The notes under the pieces were generated by a model. It was not told the DNA's origin and did no database searches. It saw only the letters and a list, made by a program, of their open reading frames with translations. Shown piece after piece: positions 46,832-55,274 of a stretch of DNA of 64,000 bases. Source of the DNA: Legionella feeleii (lineage in GTDB: Bacteria; Pseudomonadota; Gammaproteobacteria; Legionellales; Legionellaceae). The stretch's first letter is position 1. Every line of letters begins with the position of its first letter. Both the position numbers and the translations under genes were made by a program. The stretch covers positions 30,623-94,622 of the forward strand of contig NZ_LNYB01000012.1 in NCBI RefSeq assembly GCF_001467625.1, read 5' to 3'.

Positions 46832-47725
46832 ATGGGCGATCCGGTCAATGATACAACAACACCAACTACTCCTAAACCTAAGGGGGGAACTAGTACTGGT
46901 GGTCCAAGCCAAACGCAACCAACGCAGCCTCAGCCAACAGGCAAGAAACCTGATGCGAAAAAGGCAGCGCCCAAGACACCTGCGCCTCAACAACCTAAAA
47001 CTCCAAAGGCCGACGATGAGGGTGAGGAAAAGAAAAAGAAAAAAAAGGAACATGAAGAGCCTTTAATTCAGTTAATGCAAGACATTCTTGATATTGTGAG
47101 AGAAATCCATAAGCCGCTTACAGATGCAGTGGAAGGGAAAATAAAAGGGCTTGCGAGTGCTGCTGCAAATAAGGTCAAAGAAGGGATGGTAGCCGGTGCA
47201 GGTATGGTGAAAGACGGTATCGTAGCCGGCGCAACAATGGCGAAAGACGGTATCGTAGCTGGAGCAAGTGCTCTTGTAGATAAGATAAAGGACAAATTTT
47301 CTTCCAAGGATGAGCCAAAGACTGGACCTGAAGAAATTGAAATGCAGGATATGAAGCCGAAAGACGATGAGGAAATGGATGAAGAAGTCGATGAACAAAT
47401 GGATGAAGAAGTCGATGAGCAAATGGATGAAGAAGTCGATGAGCAAATGGACGAAGAAGTCGATGAGCAAATGGACGAAGAAGTCGATGAGCAAATGGAT
47501 GAACAAGAGGTAGATGAAGCTTATACAGCAATGGTAGATGAATCACCTCAGGACCCCAGTCCATCTAGCCTGACCAAGATGTCTTGTGACACCCAATCCA
47601 CCTCAGTACCTGATATGGATGAAAACAATGAGTATGATGGGATGGCACAAATGTTTAATGGCACTAATGATGCCCCAGAACAGGAGGCACCAAATCTCGA
47701 CTCATCCACATCGTTATCACAATAA
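46832..47725 (+). CDS. Unknown acidic repeat protein, effector-like
   Basis: ATG 46832 has AGGGTGA 5 nt upstream; the frame also opens at GTG 46823. The product is 297 aa and low-complexity throughout. Residues 1-75 are Pro/Thr/Lys-rich. A central region has three 11-residue repeats (EGMVAGAGMVK, DGIVAGATMAK, DGIVAGASALV) like the 11-mer amphipathic helices of lipid-binding or LEA proteins. Then come five copies of MDEEVDEQ. The C-terminus is small/acidic (APEQEAPNLDSSTSLSQ), resembling an E-block secretion signal of Dot/Icm substrates. No enzymatic domain is visible, and the function is unknown. Confidence 0.75.
   Translation: MGDPVNDTTTPTTPKPKGGTSTGGPSQTQPTQPQPTGKKPDAKKAAPKTPAPQQPKTPKADDEGEEKKKKKKEHEEPLIQLMQDILDIVREIHKPLTDAVEGKIKGLASAAANKVKEGMVAGAGMVKDGIVAGATMAKDGIVAGASALVDKIKDKFSSKDEPKTGPEEIEMQDMKPKDDEEMDEEVDEQMDEEVDEQMDEEVDEQMDEEVDEQMDEEVDEQMDEQEVDEAYTAMVDESPQDPSPSSLTKMSCDTQSTSVPDMDENNEYDGMAQMFNGTNDAPEQEAPNLDSSTSLSQ
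47375..47494 (+). repeat. 24-bp tandem repeat, 5 units (MDEEVDEQ)
   Basis: Five near-identical 24-bp units (starts 47375, 47399, 47423, 47447, 47471) encode MDEEVDEQ, followed by one degenerate unit MDEQEVDE at 47495. Unit length is a multiple of three. Confidence 0.92.
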
Positions 47726-47730
47726 TTGAG

Positions 47731-47752
47731 TTGGCGCGATTTATCGCGCCAA
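47731..47752. repeat. Perfect 10-bp hairpin between convergent genes
   Basis: TTGGCGCGAT and its complement ATCGCGCCAA are separated by TT. It sits 5 bp after the repeat-protein stop and 11 bp before the guaC stop. The stem is GC-rich but lacks a U-tract, so it is terminator-like rather than canonical. Confidence 0.7.
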
Positions 47753-47763
47753 GCCTACGCGAT

Positions 47764-48777
47764 TTAACCTTCCATTAATTTGTGTGGCAAGCTTTCCAAA
47801 CGACCAGCCTGAGTGACAACAACATAATTAAGTTTACGCTGTAATTCACTGATTGTATCAGCACCCGCATAGGTTAATCCTGAACGTAAACCACCCACTA
47901 TATCGGCAATAATGGCATCCTGGTTATTGCGATAAGGGACTTCCGTTGCTACACCTTCGGCTGTTTTCCATTCATGCATTTGGCCTAAAAAATCTTCCTG
48001 TGCTTCACGTGAAGCCATACCACGATAGCGCTTTACTTGCTTGCCGTCTTCTTTACTAATTACTGCACCCGGTGTGGGCTCAGTACCTGCAAGCATACCA
48101 CCAATCATCACAAAATCGGCACCAAAAGCCAGGGCTTTAACGATATCGCCAGAAGTTCGGATACCGCCGTCGGCAACAATTGAACGATCGCTACGGGCAC
48201 AATCCTGAATACAGGTCAGCATAGGAATTCCAAAGCCGGTTTTAATTCGAGTACTGCAGACAGAGCCGCCACCAATCCCTGCTTTAATGATGTCAGCTCC
48301 GCATGAGGCCAGGTAATCTGCGCCAGCATAAGTGGCTACATTGCCTGCCATGATGCAGCGGCTTCCAAGCAATTGTCTCAGACTCTTCAGTGTTTTACCC
48401 ACGTATTTGGCGTGCGCATGGGCTACATCTACGCAGAAGAAATCAGCTCCGGCGTCCCGCAGCGCTTCGGCTCGTTGCAATTCGCTGTCAGTACAACCGA
48501 CAGAAACAAAGACCTTACCATGGCAGAGCTTAAATTCCTTGATGTTGTCTTCAATGCTTAAGAAACGATGCAGCGCGCCAATACCTCCTTTGCTGTGCAT
48601 GAAATTGGCCATCTTGCTTTCAGTGATAGTGTCCATGTTGGAACTTATCACTGGCAATTCCAGAGTTAATTTAGCCAACCGGTCAGTTACGCTGGTATTG
48701 ACCACTCGCCTTGATTCATGATGGTTATAGGCAGGAACCAATAGGACGTCATCAAAGGTGATGGCTTGAGTGTTCAT
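47764..48777 (-). CDS. guaC: GuaC, GMP reductase
   Basis: The 337-aa TIM-barrel protein belongs to the IMPDH/GMPR family. The catalytic cysteine is in GIGGGSVCSTR (near residue 175), with ITFDDVLLVP at the N-terminus and ADGGIRTSGDIVKALAFGAD later. IMP dehydrogenase would be near 490 aa with a CBS pair; the short length without CBS domains points to GMP reductase, which converts GMP to IMP with NADPH. Confidence 0.88.
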   Translation of the reverse strand: MNTQAITFDDVLLVPAYNHHESRRVVNTSVTDRLAKLTLELPVISSNMDTITESKMANFMHSKGGIGALHRFLSIEDNIKEFKLCHGKVFVSVGCTDSELQRAEALRDAGADFFCVDVAHAHAKYVGKTLKSLRQLLGSRCIMAGNVATYAGADYLASCGADIIKAGIGGGSVCSTRIKTGFGIPMLTCIQDCARSDRSIVADGGIRTSGDIVKALAFGADFVMIGGMLAGTEPTPGAVISKEDGKQVKRYRGMASREAQEDFLGQMHEWKTAEGVATEVPYRNNQDAIIADIVGGLRSGLTYAGADTISELQRKLNYVVVTQAGRLESLPHKLMEG

Positions 48778-48802
48778 TATTTATCCTCTGTAAAAACACG
48801 TA

Positions 48803-50206
48803 CTATAAATGTTCTGCCGCATAATAAGCAAGCCTTGATCGCTCCCCACGTGTTAACGTCATGTGAGCACTATGTTGCCAATGTTTAAAGCGATCGACAG
48901 CAAATGTTAAGCCAGAGGTTGTTTCAGTTAAATAGGGAGTATCAATTTGCTTGATATCGCCAAGGCAAATAATTTTGCTTCCTGGTCCTGCCCGCGTTAC
49001 CAAAGTCTTAATTTGTTTGGAAGTTAAGTTCTGTGCTTCATCGATAATGATAAAACGGTTTAAAAAAGTACGGCCGCGCATAAAATTGAGTGAACGAATC
49101 TTAATTTTATTCTGGAGTAAATCCTGCGTAGCGCCTCGGCCAAAACTGCCACCCTCTTGAGAACTGTGCAGTACTTCGAGGTTATCCATCAAGGCCCCCA
49201 TCCAAGGAGTCATTTTTTCTTCTTCTGTTCCTGGGAGAAAACCGATGTCTTCACCAACAGGAATCGTTACTCGCGTCATTAAAATTTCATTATAACGATT
49301 TTGATCCAAGACCTGGGTTAAGCCTGCGGCAATCGTCAATAATGTTTTTCCGGTCCCTGCTGAGCCTTGCAGCGTAACAAAGTCAATGTCTGGATCCAGT
49401 AATAAATTCAAGGCAAAATTTTGCTCGCGGTTACGGGCATTGATTCCCCATACTGAATGTTTGGTTTGGGTAAAATCGCGGGCCAATTGTACCACTGTAC
49501 TGCCCTCAGCAATTTCCTTTACGATTGCCTGAAATTGATTATCATGAGTACTGATACAATCATTGTAATTCCATTGATTGGTCAGCGGGCCGCTGATGCG
49601 ATAAAAGGTTTTACCATTTTCTTGCCAGGCCTCGATATTTTTTGCATGGGTATCCCAGAAATCATTGTCGAGAATGTGGATACCGCTATGCAATAAATTG
49701 ACATCATCAAGTACTTTATCGTTGTAATAATCCTCAGCGGGAATACCCAGAATTCCTGCTTTAATGCGTAAATTGATATCTTTAGAAATAATAATGACTT
49801 GCCGCTCAGGGTATTTTTTCTGCAAACCTAGGGCAGTTGCAAGAATTGTATTATCGGCTTTGTGTCCAGGTAGTGACGGCGGGCGGATCTGTTCAAATTC
49901 ATCGGTCTGAAAAAATAAGCGCCCGCTGCTTTTTACTTTATCAGAAGTGATAAAACTGGGAATGGGTAAGCCGGCAACAATCTCTTTATGATTGGCGTTA
50001 CTCATCAACTCGACTAACATGCGGTTAGTCTGTCTCACGTTGCGAGCGACTTCAGAGATCCCTGTTTTGTGGCTGTCTAATTCTTCTAAAACAACCATGG
50101 GTAAATAGATGTCATGTTCTTCAAAACGGTAGATGGCCGTAGGATCATGCATCATGATATTCGTATCAAGTACGAACAGTTTTGTGTCTTTATTCCCCAT
50201 ATCCAT
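48803..50206 (-). CDS. PhoH-family ATPase with N-terminal PIN domain
   Basis: The 467-aa protein has an N-terminal PIN nuclease domain (VLDTNIMMHDPTAIYRFEEH, acidic residues in LEELD and further ones near residue 120) followed by a PhoH ATPase domain with Walker A GSAGTGKTLLTIAAGL near residue 250 and Walker B FIIIDEAQNLT. PhoH-PIN proteins are proposed RNA-processing helicase-nucleases. It is on the same strand as guaC, 25 bp away. The start ATG 50206 has AGGATG upstream. Confidence 0.93.
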   Translation of the reverse strand: MDMGNKDTKLFVLDTNIMMHDPTAIYRFEEHDIYLPMVVLEELDSHKTGISEVARNVRQTNRMLVELMSNANHKEIVAGLPIPSFITSDKVKSSGRLFFQTDEFEQIRPPSLPGHKADNTILATALGLQKKYPERQVIIISKDINLRIKAGILGIPAEDYYNDKVLDDVNLLHSGIHILDNDFWDTHAKNIEAWQENGKTFYRISGPLTNQWNYNDCISTHDNQFQAIVKEIAEGSTVVQLARDFTQTKHSVWGINARNREQNFALNLLLDPDIDFVTLQGSAGTGKTLLTIAAGLTQVLDQNRYNEILMTRVTIPVGEDIGFLPGTEEEKMTPWMGALMDNLEVLHSSQEGGSFGRGATQDLLQNKIKIRSLNFMRGRTFLNRFIIIDEAQNLTSKQIKTLVTRAGPGSKIICLGDIKQIDTPYLTETTSGLTFAVDRFKHWQHSAHMTLTRGERSRLAYYAAEHL

Positions 50207-50357
50207 GATTTCATCCTATCAGCTAAAATATTCATTGTGCTGAGGGCTTGGGACTCAGTCAAGCCTTATTAGACTCAATATCCTTGTTTAGTAAGGGTTT
50301 TCAACGTTTTGTTCAGTACAAAAATAATATGGATAGAAAGAATACGTAGTTGCTGGC

Positions 50358-50822
50358 TTATCCTTGTAGTTTTGTTAAGGTTTGCAGGACTTCAGCTACG
50401 TGCCCTTTAACACTTACCTTGCGCCATTCATGGCGTAAAATACCCTGTGGATCGATAAGGAAAGTACTCCGCTCAATGCCTCGCACCTGTTTTCCATACA
50501 TTGATTTCATCTTGATCACATCAAATAGTTGGCACAAGGTTTCATCGGCATCGCTAATTAATTCAAAGGGAAATTGTTGTTTGCATTTAAAATTTTCATG
50601 TGATTTTAAGCTGTCACGGGAGATACCCAATATTTCCGTATTGAGTCTTTGGAAATCTGCATAAGCGTCCCGAAAATCTTGCCCTTCTGTGGTGCAGCCT
50701 GGCGTTGCGTCTTTTGGATAAAAATATAAAACTATCCATTTGCCTTGATACATTTTCAGATTACCCTGCAAGCCATTTGTTGCGGTAAAGCTGGAAGATG
50801 TTATCTGATCACCCAGTTTCAT
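50358..50822 (-). CDS. bcp: Bcp-type peroxiredoxin
   Basis: The 154-aa thiol peroxidase reduces hydrogen peroxide and organic peroxides. The peroxidatic C43 is in YPKDATPGCTTEGQDFRD. E. coli Bcp has a resolving Cys five residues later; here that position is Gln48, so resolution must use another Cys (for example in FKCKQQ, or C-terminal NETLCQL) or an external thiol. It has a single-gene arrangement. Confidence 0.92.
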   Translation of the reverse strand: MKLGDQITSSSFTATNGLQGNLKMYQGKWIVLYFYPKDATPGCTTEGQDFRDAYADFQRLNTEILGISRDSLKSHENFKCKQQFPFELISDADETLCQLFDVIKMKSMYGKQVRGIERSTFLIDPQGILRHEWRKVSVKGHVAEVLQTLTKLQG

Positions 50823-51059
50823 AATGAGTCCTTTGGTTGTCTAAAGAAGCTGTTATATCCTAGAGGAAAGAAGTGTATTTCGACAATAGCAGTGTTTTAT
50901 TTTAGTTTATACGCCGTTAATAAGGCTTTTCTGCTGCCCATTAGTCGTACATAAACTGCGCTGCTCGATCACTTTTGCCTCGTCTAAACAAAAATAAACG
51001 CTACTGCGGTATGTGGGATACATGTATAATTATTTTTTTAGTTAAAATATTCGAGCTTC

Positions 51060-51527
51060 ATGACTACCAACAAACAGCAAAGTGCTACTATCGCTGTTAA
51101 TAAAAAAGCACATTTTGATTATTTTATCGAAGATCAATACGAGGCTGGCTTAATTCTTGAAGGATGGGAAGTAAAGAGCCTGCGTGCGGGCAAAATTAAT
51201 CTTTCAGATGCGCATGTAATAATAAAATATGGTGAGGCTTTTCTATTAGGTGCCCAGATTCAACCTTTACCAACGGCGTCCACTCACCTTGCCCCTGATG
51301 CGATACGAACACGCAAGTTATTGCTTAACCGCAAAGAACTGAATCAATTAATCGGCAGTGTTGAGCGTCAAGGTTATACCTTGGTTCCGTTATCGCTCTA
51401 TTGGAAGCACAATCGGGTCAAGATGAAAATCGCATTGGCTAAAGGTAAAAAAACGCATGATAAACGCGATACAATTAAAGATCGGGATTGGCAGCGAGAC
51501 AAGGCTCGGCTCATGAAGAAAAAATAG
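51060..51527 (+). CDS. smpB: SmpB, tmRNA-binding protein
   Basis: SmpB delivers tmRNA to stalled ribosomes in trans-translation. The 155-aa protein has the N-terminal [25 protein letters not shown] start (two motifs around residues 16-36), [14 protein letters not shown], and the basic C-terminal tail ([20 protein letters not shown]) that enters the decoding centre. No ssrA gene was found next to it. A TATAAT lies at 51025-51030. Confidence 0.96.
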   Translation: MTTNKQQSATIAVNKKAHFDYFIEDQYEAGLILEGWEVKSLRAGKINLSDAHVIIKYGEAFLLGAQIQPLPTASTHLAPDAIRTRKLLLNRKELNQLIGSVERQGYTLVPLSLYWKHNRVKMKIALAKGKKTHDKRDTIKDRDWQRDKARLMKKK

Positions 51528-51667
51528 TTAATACGAGTTCGATATAAAGCAGGTATTTGTTTTTATCTATCACTTTATCCCGTCAATGCGCAGCAGCATT
51601 TATATAGGGCTAATACAACAGTCCAGCTCGATACGATTAATAGTTAATTCCTATTCATTAGTCTCGC

Positions 51668-52390
51668 TTACAGTTGATTGGGAAGGCTATTGTCCAGTTT
51701 CAATTGAATGGCAGCAAGCACTTGTTGTGGAGTCAATGTTTGGGGGTTGCTGTGTTCATGAGCTAACTCATTAATGACACCTTGCACGAATCCCGGTTCT
51801 TGTTTGTGAACCTTTATTAAATAGAGCGCTAACGTTCGATAAGAACATCCATTTTCGAGGAAGGCCAATAACCCCTTATCTTCAGCAGTTAATTTTTCTC
51901 CCAGTAATGCGCTGCATTCCTCCTCGTTGTAATAGTTATATACGAAATTTTCTCGTCTAAAAGGTGTTTCATCGTTGTTTTTCTTGATTGTGTGTACAAA
52001 CAGAGTCGATTTAATTTTAGGCGAAGCTTGAGAAGAGAGTGCCTGTTTGGAGGGGGCTGAGGATGTGGGCTCGTCAGTTTTTGCAATAATTTTAAATGAT
52101 GGTTGAGTAGAATAGCCGGTGTATTTATTGAGCTCTCGCAGTCTAACGTCATCAAAGCTTTCACCAGGATACCCGTATAAAACTGCGGCGAATTCTAAAG
52201 TAAAATAGAGTTGTTTTTCATTAATTTTTTCAATTAAACCTGTTTCCAGATAGTCTTGATCCCCTTTGCCAATTTCTTGAAGAAAGGTTTTTGCCGCTGC
52301 TGTGGTTGGGAAAGTAACAACCGCACCAAAATTTTCTCCAGCTTCAAACTTCGCACCGGTCTTTTTTAAGCTTGGATAGTGTAGAGCCAT
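51668..52390 (-). CDS. Unknown 240-aa protein
   Basis: ATG 52390 is preceded by GAGG with 6 nt spacing. The protein is soluble, with an N-terminal mixed alpha/beta part (residues 1-95), a Ser/Pro/Gln-rich linker (about 105-130: PTSSAPSKQALSSQASPK) and a helical C-terminal part (about 150-240). No domain or motif is recognised. The linker separating two modules could suit a secreted effector, but nothing specific proves it. It lies convergent to smpB and divergent to glmS. Confidence 0.65.
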   Translation of the reverse strand: MALHYPSLKKTGAKFEAGENFGAVVTFPTTAAAKTFLQEIGKGDQDYLETGLIEKINEKQLYFTLEFAAVLYGYPGESFDDVRLRELNKYTGYSTQPSFKIIAKTDEPTSSAPSKQALSSQASPKIKSTLFVHTIKKNNDETPFRRENFVYNYYNEEECSALLGEKLTAEDKGLLAFLENGCSYRTLALYLIKVHKQEPGFVQGVINELAHEHSNPQTLTPQQVLAAIQLKLDNSLPNQL

Positions 52391-52670
52391 GATGTGCCTC
52401 AGTCCTTTTTATGGGCGACATGTTACTTTTTAAGACAAAAAATGCGCTTCGTCAAGTTCGAGCAAAAAAATTCACTCGTGAAACTGCAGCTAATAATTCA
52501 TTTTTTAATACCTTTATTTACTTCATAAGAAAGGCAATTGCTTTGCAACTTCACTTTAAACATTTAGTTTTAAACGCCAAATGTGGCATACTTGACCAAT
52601 TTTGGAGATGCCTCTTCTGTATTTTTACCGTTTTTATTACGGAAGAGTTTAATAACTAAGGAGTTTCCTT

Positions 52671-54485
52671 ATGTGTGGGATCATGGGCGCTATATCTCAG
52701 CGTGATATTAGTAAAGTGCTGTTGGAAGGATTACGACGTCTAGAATACCGTGGTTATGATTCAGCAGGTATTGCAGTGATTGATGGCACCGGGCGTTTGA
52801 AACGTGTAAGAATTCAAGGGAAGGTACAAGCTTTAGCAGACGCTATGCAAGAAACAGCGATTGCCGGCAATGCTGGTATTGCGCATACCCGCTGGGCGAC
52901 GCATGGAAAGCCTTGTGAACAGAACGCACATCCACACATGTCACATGATGAAATTGCTTTGGTACATAATGGTATTATTGAAAATCACGATGCCTTGCGC
53001 CAACGTTTAAAACAAGCCGGGTATCAATTTACCTCTGAAACGGACACGGAAGTAGCAGCACATTTAATTCATTATCATTATCAACAACATGAAGAACTAT
53101 TGCGTGCTGTGCAAGATGCTGCTCAAGAGATGCATGGTGCTTTTGCCTTGGGAGTTATTCATCAGAAACGCCCGCAAGAATTAGTTGCTATTCGCAAAGG
53201 TAGCCCATTGGTAGTAGGCTTGGGAATCGATGAGCAATTTATTGCTTCCGATGCGCTAGCTTTGCGCTCTTTTGCTCAATCAGTCATTTATCTTGAAGAA
53301 GGTGATAGTGCGTTACTCAGTGATGGCCAAGTTTATTTGTTTGATGCCAATCGACAGAAAGTAAAACGTCAGACGCATCCTCTCAATGGCGATAATCAGG
53401 CTGTTAGCAAGGGGCCTTATCGTCATTTTATGTTGAAGGAAATTTATGAGCAGACCAAAGTCTTGGCGGATACGCTGGAAGGACGAATAAGCAGTCAAGA
53501 TGTTTTGAAAGCAAACTTTGGGGAACGTGCTTCTGCTATTTTTTCTCAGGTCAGGCAAATTCATATAGTCGCTTGTGGTACTAGCTATCATGCAGGATTA
53601 ATTGCCCGTTATTGGCTAGAGTCTTTGACTGGTTTACCGACTCAGGTAGAAATTGCCAGTGAGTATCGTTACCGGGATGTCGTTGTAAATGAGGGTACTT
53701 TGTTTATCGCTGTATCTCAATCGGGGGAAACAGCGGATACTTTGGCAGCTTTATACAAGGCCAAAACAATGAATTATCTGGCCAGCCTGGCTATTTGTAA
53801 TGTTGCTACCAGTACTTTGGTACGCGAAGCAGATTGTGTTTTCCTAACACGAGCGGGTATTGAGATAGGGGTTGCCTCAACCAAAGCATTTACTACTCAA
53901 CTTGCTGCTTTTCTAATGTTAGCCGCCGCACTGTGCAAGGATGATCGTATTCATACTATTTTAGCCCAATTGCAGGAGTTGCCTGCCAATTGTGAGCGTG
54001 CATTAAAGATGAATAGCGAAATTGAGGCACTGGCTTCCATTTTTGTGAATAAAGCTCATGCTCTCTTCTTAGGGCGTGGGGTGCAGTACCCTGTTGCTTT
54101 AGAAGGTGCATTGAAATTAAAGGAAATCTCATACATTCATGCAGAAGCTTATCCAGCTGGTGAGCTTAAACATGGTCCTTTAGCTTTGGTTGATAAAGAA
54201 ATGCCGGTTATTGCTGTGGCGCCAAATGATGAATTACTGGACAAATTAAAGTCAAATTTGCATGAGGTCAGTGCCCGTGGAGGTCAATTGGTAGTGTTTG
54301 TTGATGATTCACAAGCCTGGCAACCTAATGGGGCACGTTTAATTCGTGTACCAGCATGCGGTCAATGGGTTGCTCCGATTGTTTACACAATTCCCCTGCA
54401 GTTGTTGGCTTATCACGTGGCTGTTGCTAAGGGTACGGATGTGGATCAGCCAAGGAATCTTGCTAAATCGGTGACAGTAGAGTGA
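52671..54485 (+). CDS. glmS: GlmS, glucosamine-6-phosphate synthase (glutamine-hydrolysing)
   Basis: GlmS converts fructose-6-phosphate and glutamine to glucosamine-6-phosphate, the first step towards UDP-GlcNAc. The 604-aa protein starts MCGIMGAI, exposing the nucleophile Cys after Met removal. It has the glutaminase motif HTRWATHGKP, sugar-isomerase motifs (CGTSYHAGL, SQSGETADT) and the C-terminal active loop (DQPRNLAKSVTVE). The 280-bp leader contains no recognisable glmS ribozyme. The stop overlaps the tpm remnant start (GTGA). Confidence 0.97.
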   Translation: MCGIMGAISQRDISKVLLEGLRRLEYRGYDSAGIAVIDGTGRLKRVRIQGKVQALADAMQETAIAGNAGIAHTRWATHGKPCEQNAHPHMSHDEIALVHNGIIENHDALRQRLKQAGYQFTSETDTEVAAHLIHYHYQQHEELLRAVQDAAQEMHGAFALGVIHQKRPQELVAIRKGSPLVVGLGIDEQFIASDALALRSFAQSVIYLEEGDSALLSDGQVYLFDANRQKVKRQTHPLNGDNQAVSKGPYRHFMLKEIYEQTKVLADTLEGRISSQDVLKANFGERASAIFSQVRQIHIVACGTSYHAGLIARYWLESLTGLPTQVEIASEYRYRDVVVNEGTLFIAVSQSGETADTLAALYKAKTMNYLASLAICNVATSTLVREADCVFLTRAGIEIGVASTKAFTTQLAAFLMLAAALCKDDRIHTILAQLQELPANCERALKMNSEIEALASIFVNKAHALFLGRGVQYPVALEGALKLKEISYIHAEAYPAGELKHGPLALVDKEMPVIAVAPNDELLDKLKSNLHEVSARGGQLVVFVDDSQAWQPNGARLIRVPACGQWVAPIVYTIPLQLLAYHVAVAKGTDVDQPRNLAKSVTVE

Positions 54486-55147
54486 ATGCAGGTTCGCAAT
54501 TCTGGTTAAATTTATGGAGATAAGGAAAAACTATTTTCCACCGTACAGAAGTAAATCCTGATTTAAGTGCTAGATGGGCAAGCTTGCAATTGCCTCCAGA
54601 TGCAACTGTTTTGGTTCCTTTATGTGGTAAAAGTCTTGATATGCTTTGGTTAATGGAGCAGGGCTTTCGAGTAATCGGTATAGAGCTTAGTGAGCAGGCG
54701 GTACTGCAATTTAGCGAAGAAAATCAGTTAACGCTGGTGAAAAAAATATATCCGCAGGCTATAAGTTATAGGACTAAGTCATTAACTATTTGGGTCGCTA
54801 ACATTTTTTCTTTAGATCAGGCTTTAATTGTTCCTGCCGATGCGATTTACGATAGAGCAGCATTGATCGCTTTGCCCGCTAATTTGCGTCCCCATTATGT
54901 ACGTTGCTGCCTGCAATGGTTGAAGGCACGAGGGAAAATTTTATTAAAGACAATGTACTACGATGATTCAGAAATGGAGGGCCCGCCGTTTAGTGTTGCG
55001 GATGAAGAAATAAGGCAGCTATATAGTCATTGCCCAATCATACAAAACATAGGCGAAACAAGTCGCCAGGTAGGCGAACAAGACCCCTTGTATGCTCGTG
55101 GTTTACGCCAGGTGACCGATAAGGTCTGGTCTTTGCAGGTGCAGTAA
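54482..55147 (+). pseudogene. tpm: tpm, thiopurine S-methyltransferase, broken by an in-frame stop
   Basis: Translating from GTG 54482 gives a TPMT N-terminus (SQFWLNLWR) then TAA at 54521-54523, then the same frame continues with GKTIFHRTEVNPDL and the SAM-binding site VLVPLCGKSLDMLWL to the stop at 55147. The parts on both sides of the TAA match the family pattern W-x-x-x-W-x-x-G-x-x-x-FH-x-x-x-VNP-x-L. The full frame would be 221 aa, the normal family length (about 218). No good start lies between the stop and the SAM motif (only TTG 54584, without SD), so an intact enzyme is not made unless the stop is read through. It could also be a sequencing error. Confidence 0.8.
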
Positions 55148-55274
55148 TTTTAGAATTACTGCGGATTTTGGCAGTTAAGAGGCAGACTAAGGCAAACGGT
55201 CTAAAGTTCGCAAAATGACGGTTAATCAGTATATACTATTCGCGTTTTTTTTATCATGTTTTACGGGGATGTGA

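Noticed and set aside
47072..47564. Two minus-strand frames opposite the acidic repeat gene
   Set aside because: Same repeat artefact; the plus frame has an SD and the expected composition.
47764..48777. IMP dehydrogenase (guaB)
   Set aside because: The protein is 337 aa without CBS domains, which matches GMP reductase.
52411..52659. 82-aa plus frame in the glmS leader
   Set aside because: No recognisable domain and amino-acid composition of translated A/T-rich noncoding sequence.
52391..52670. Possible glmS ribozyme in the glmS leader
   Set aside because: The conserved ribozyme core is not visible, and the element is characteristic of Gram-positive bacteria.
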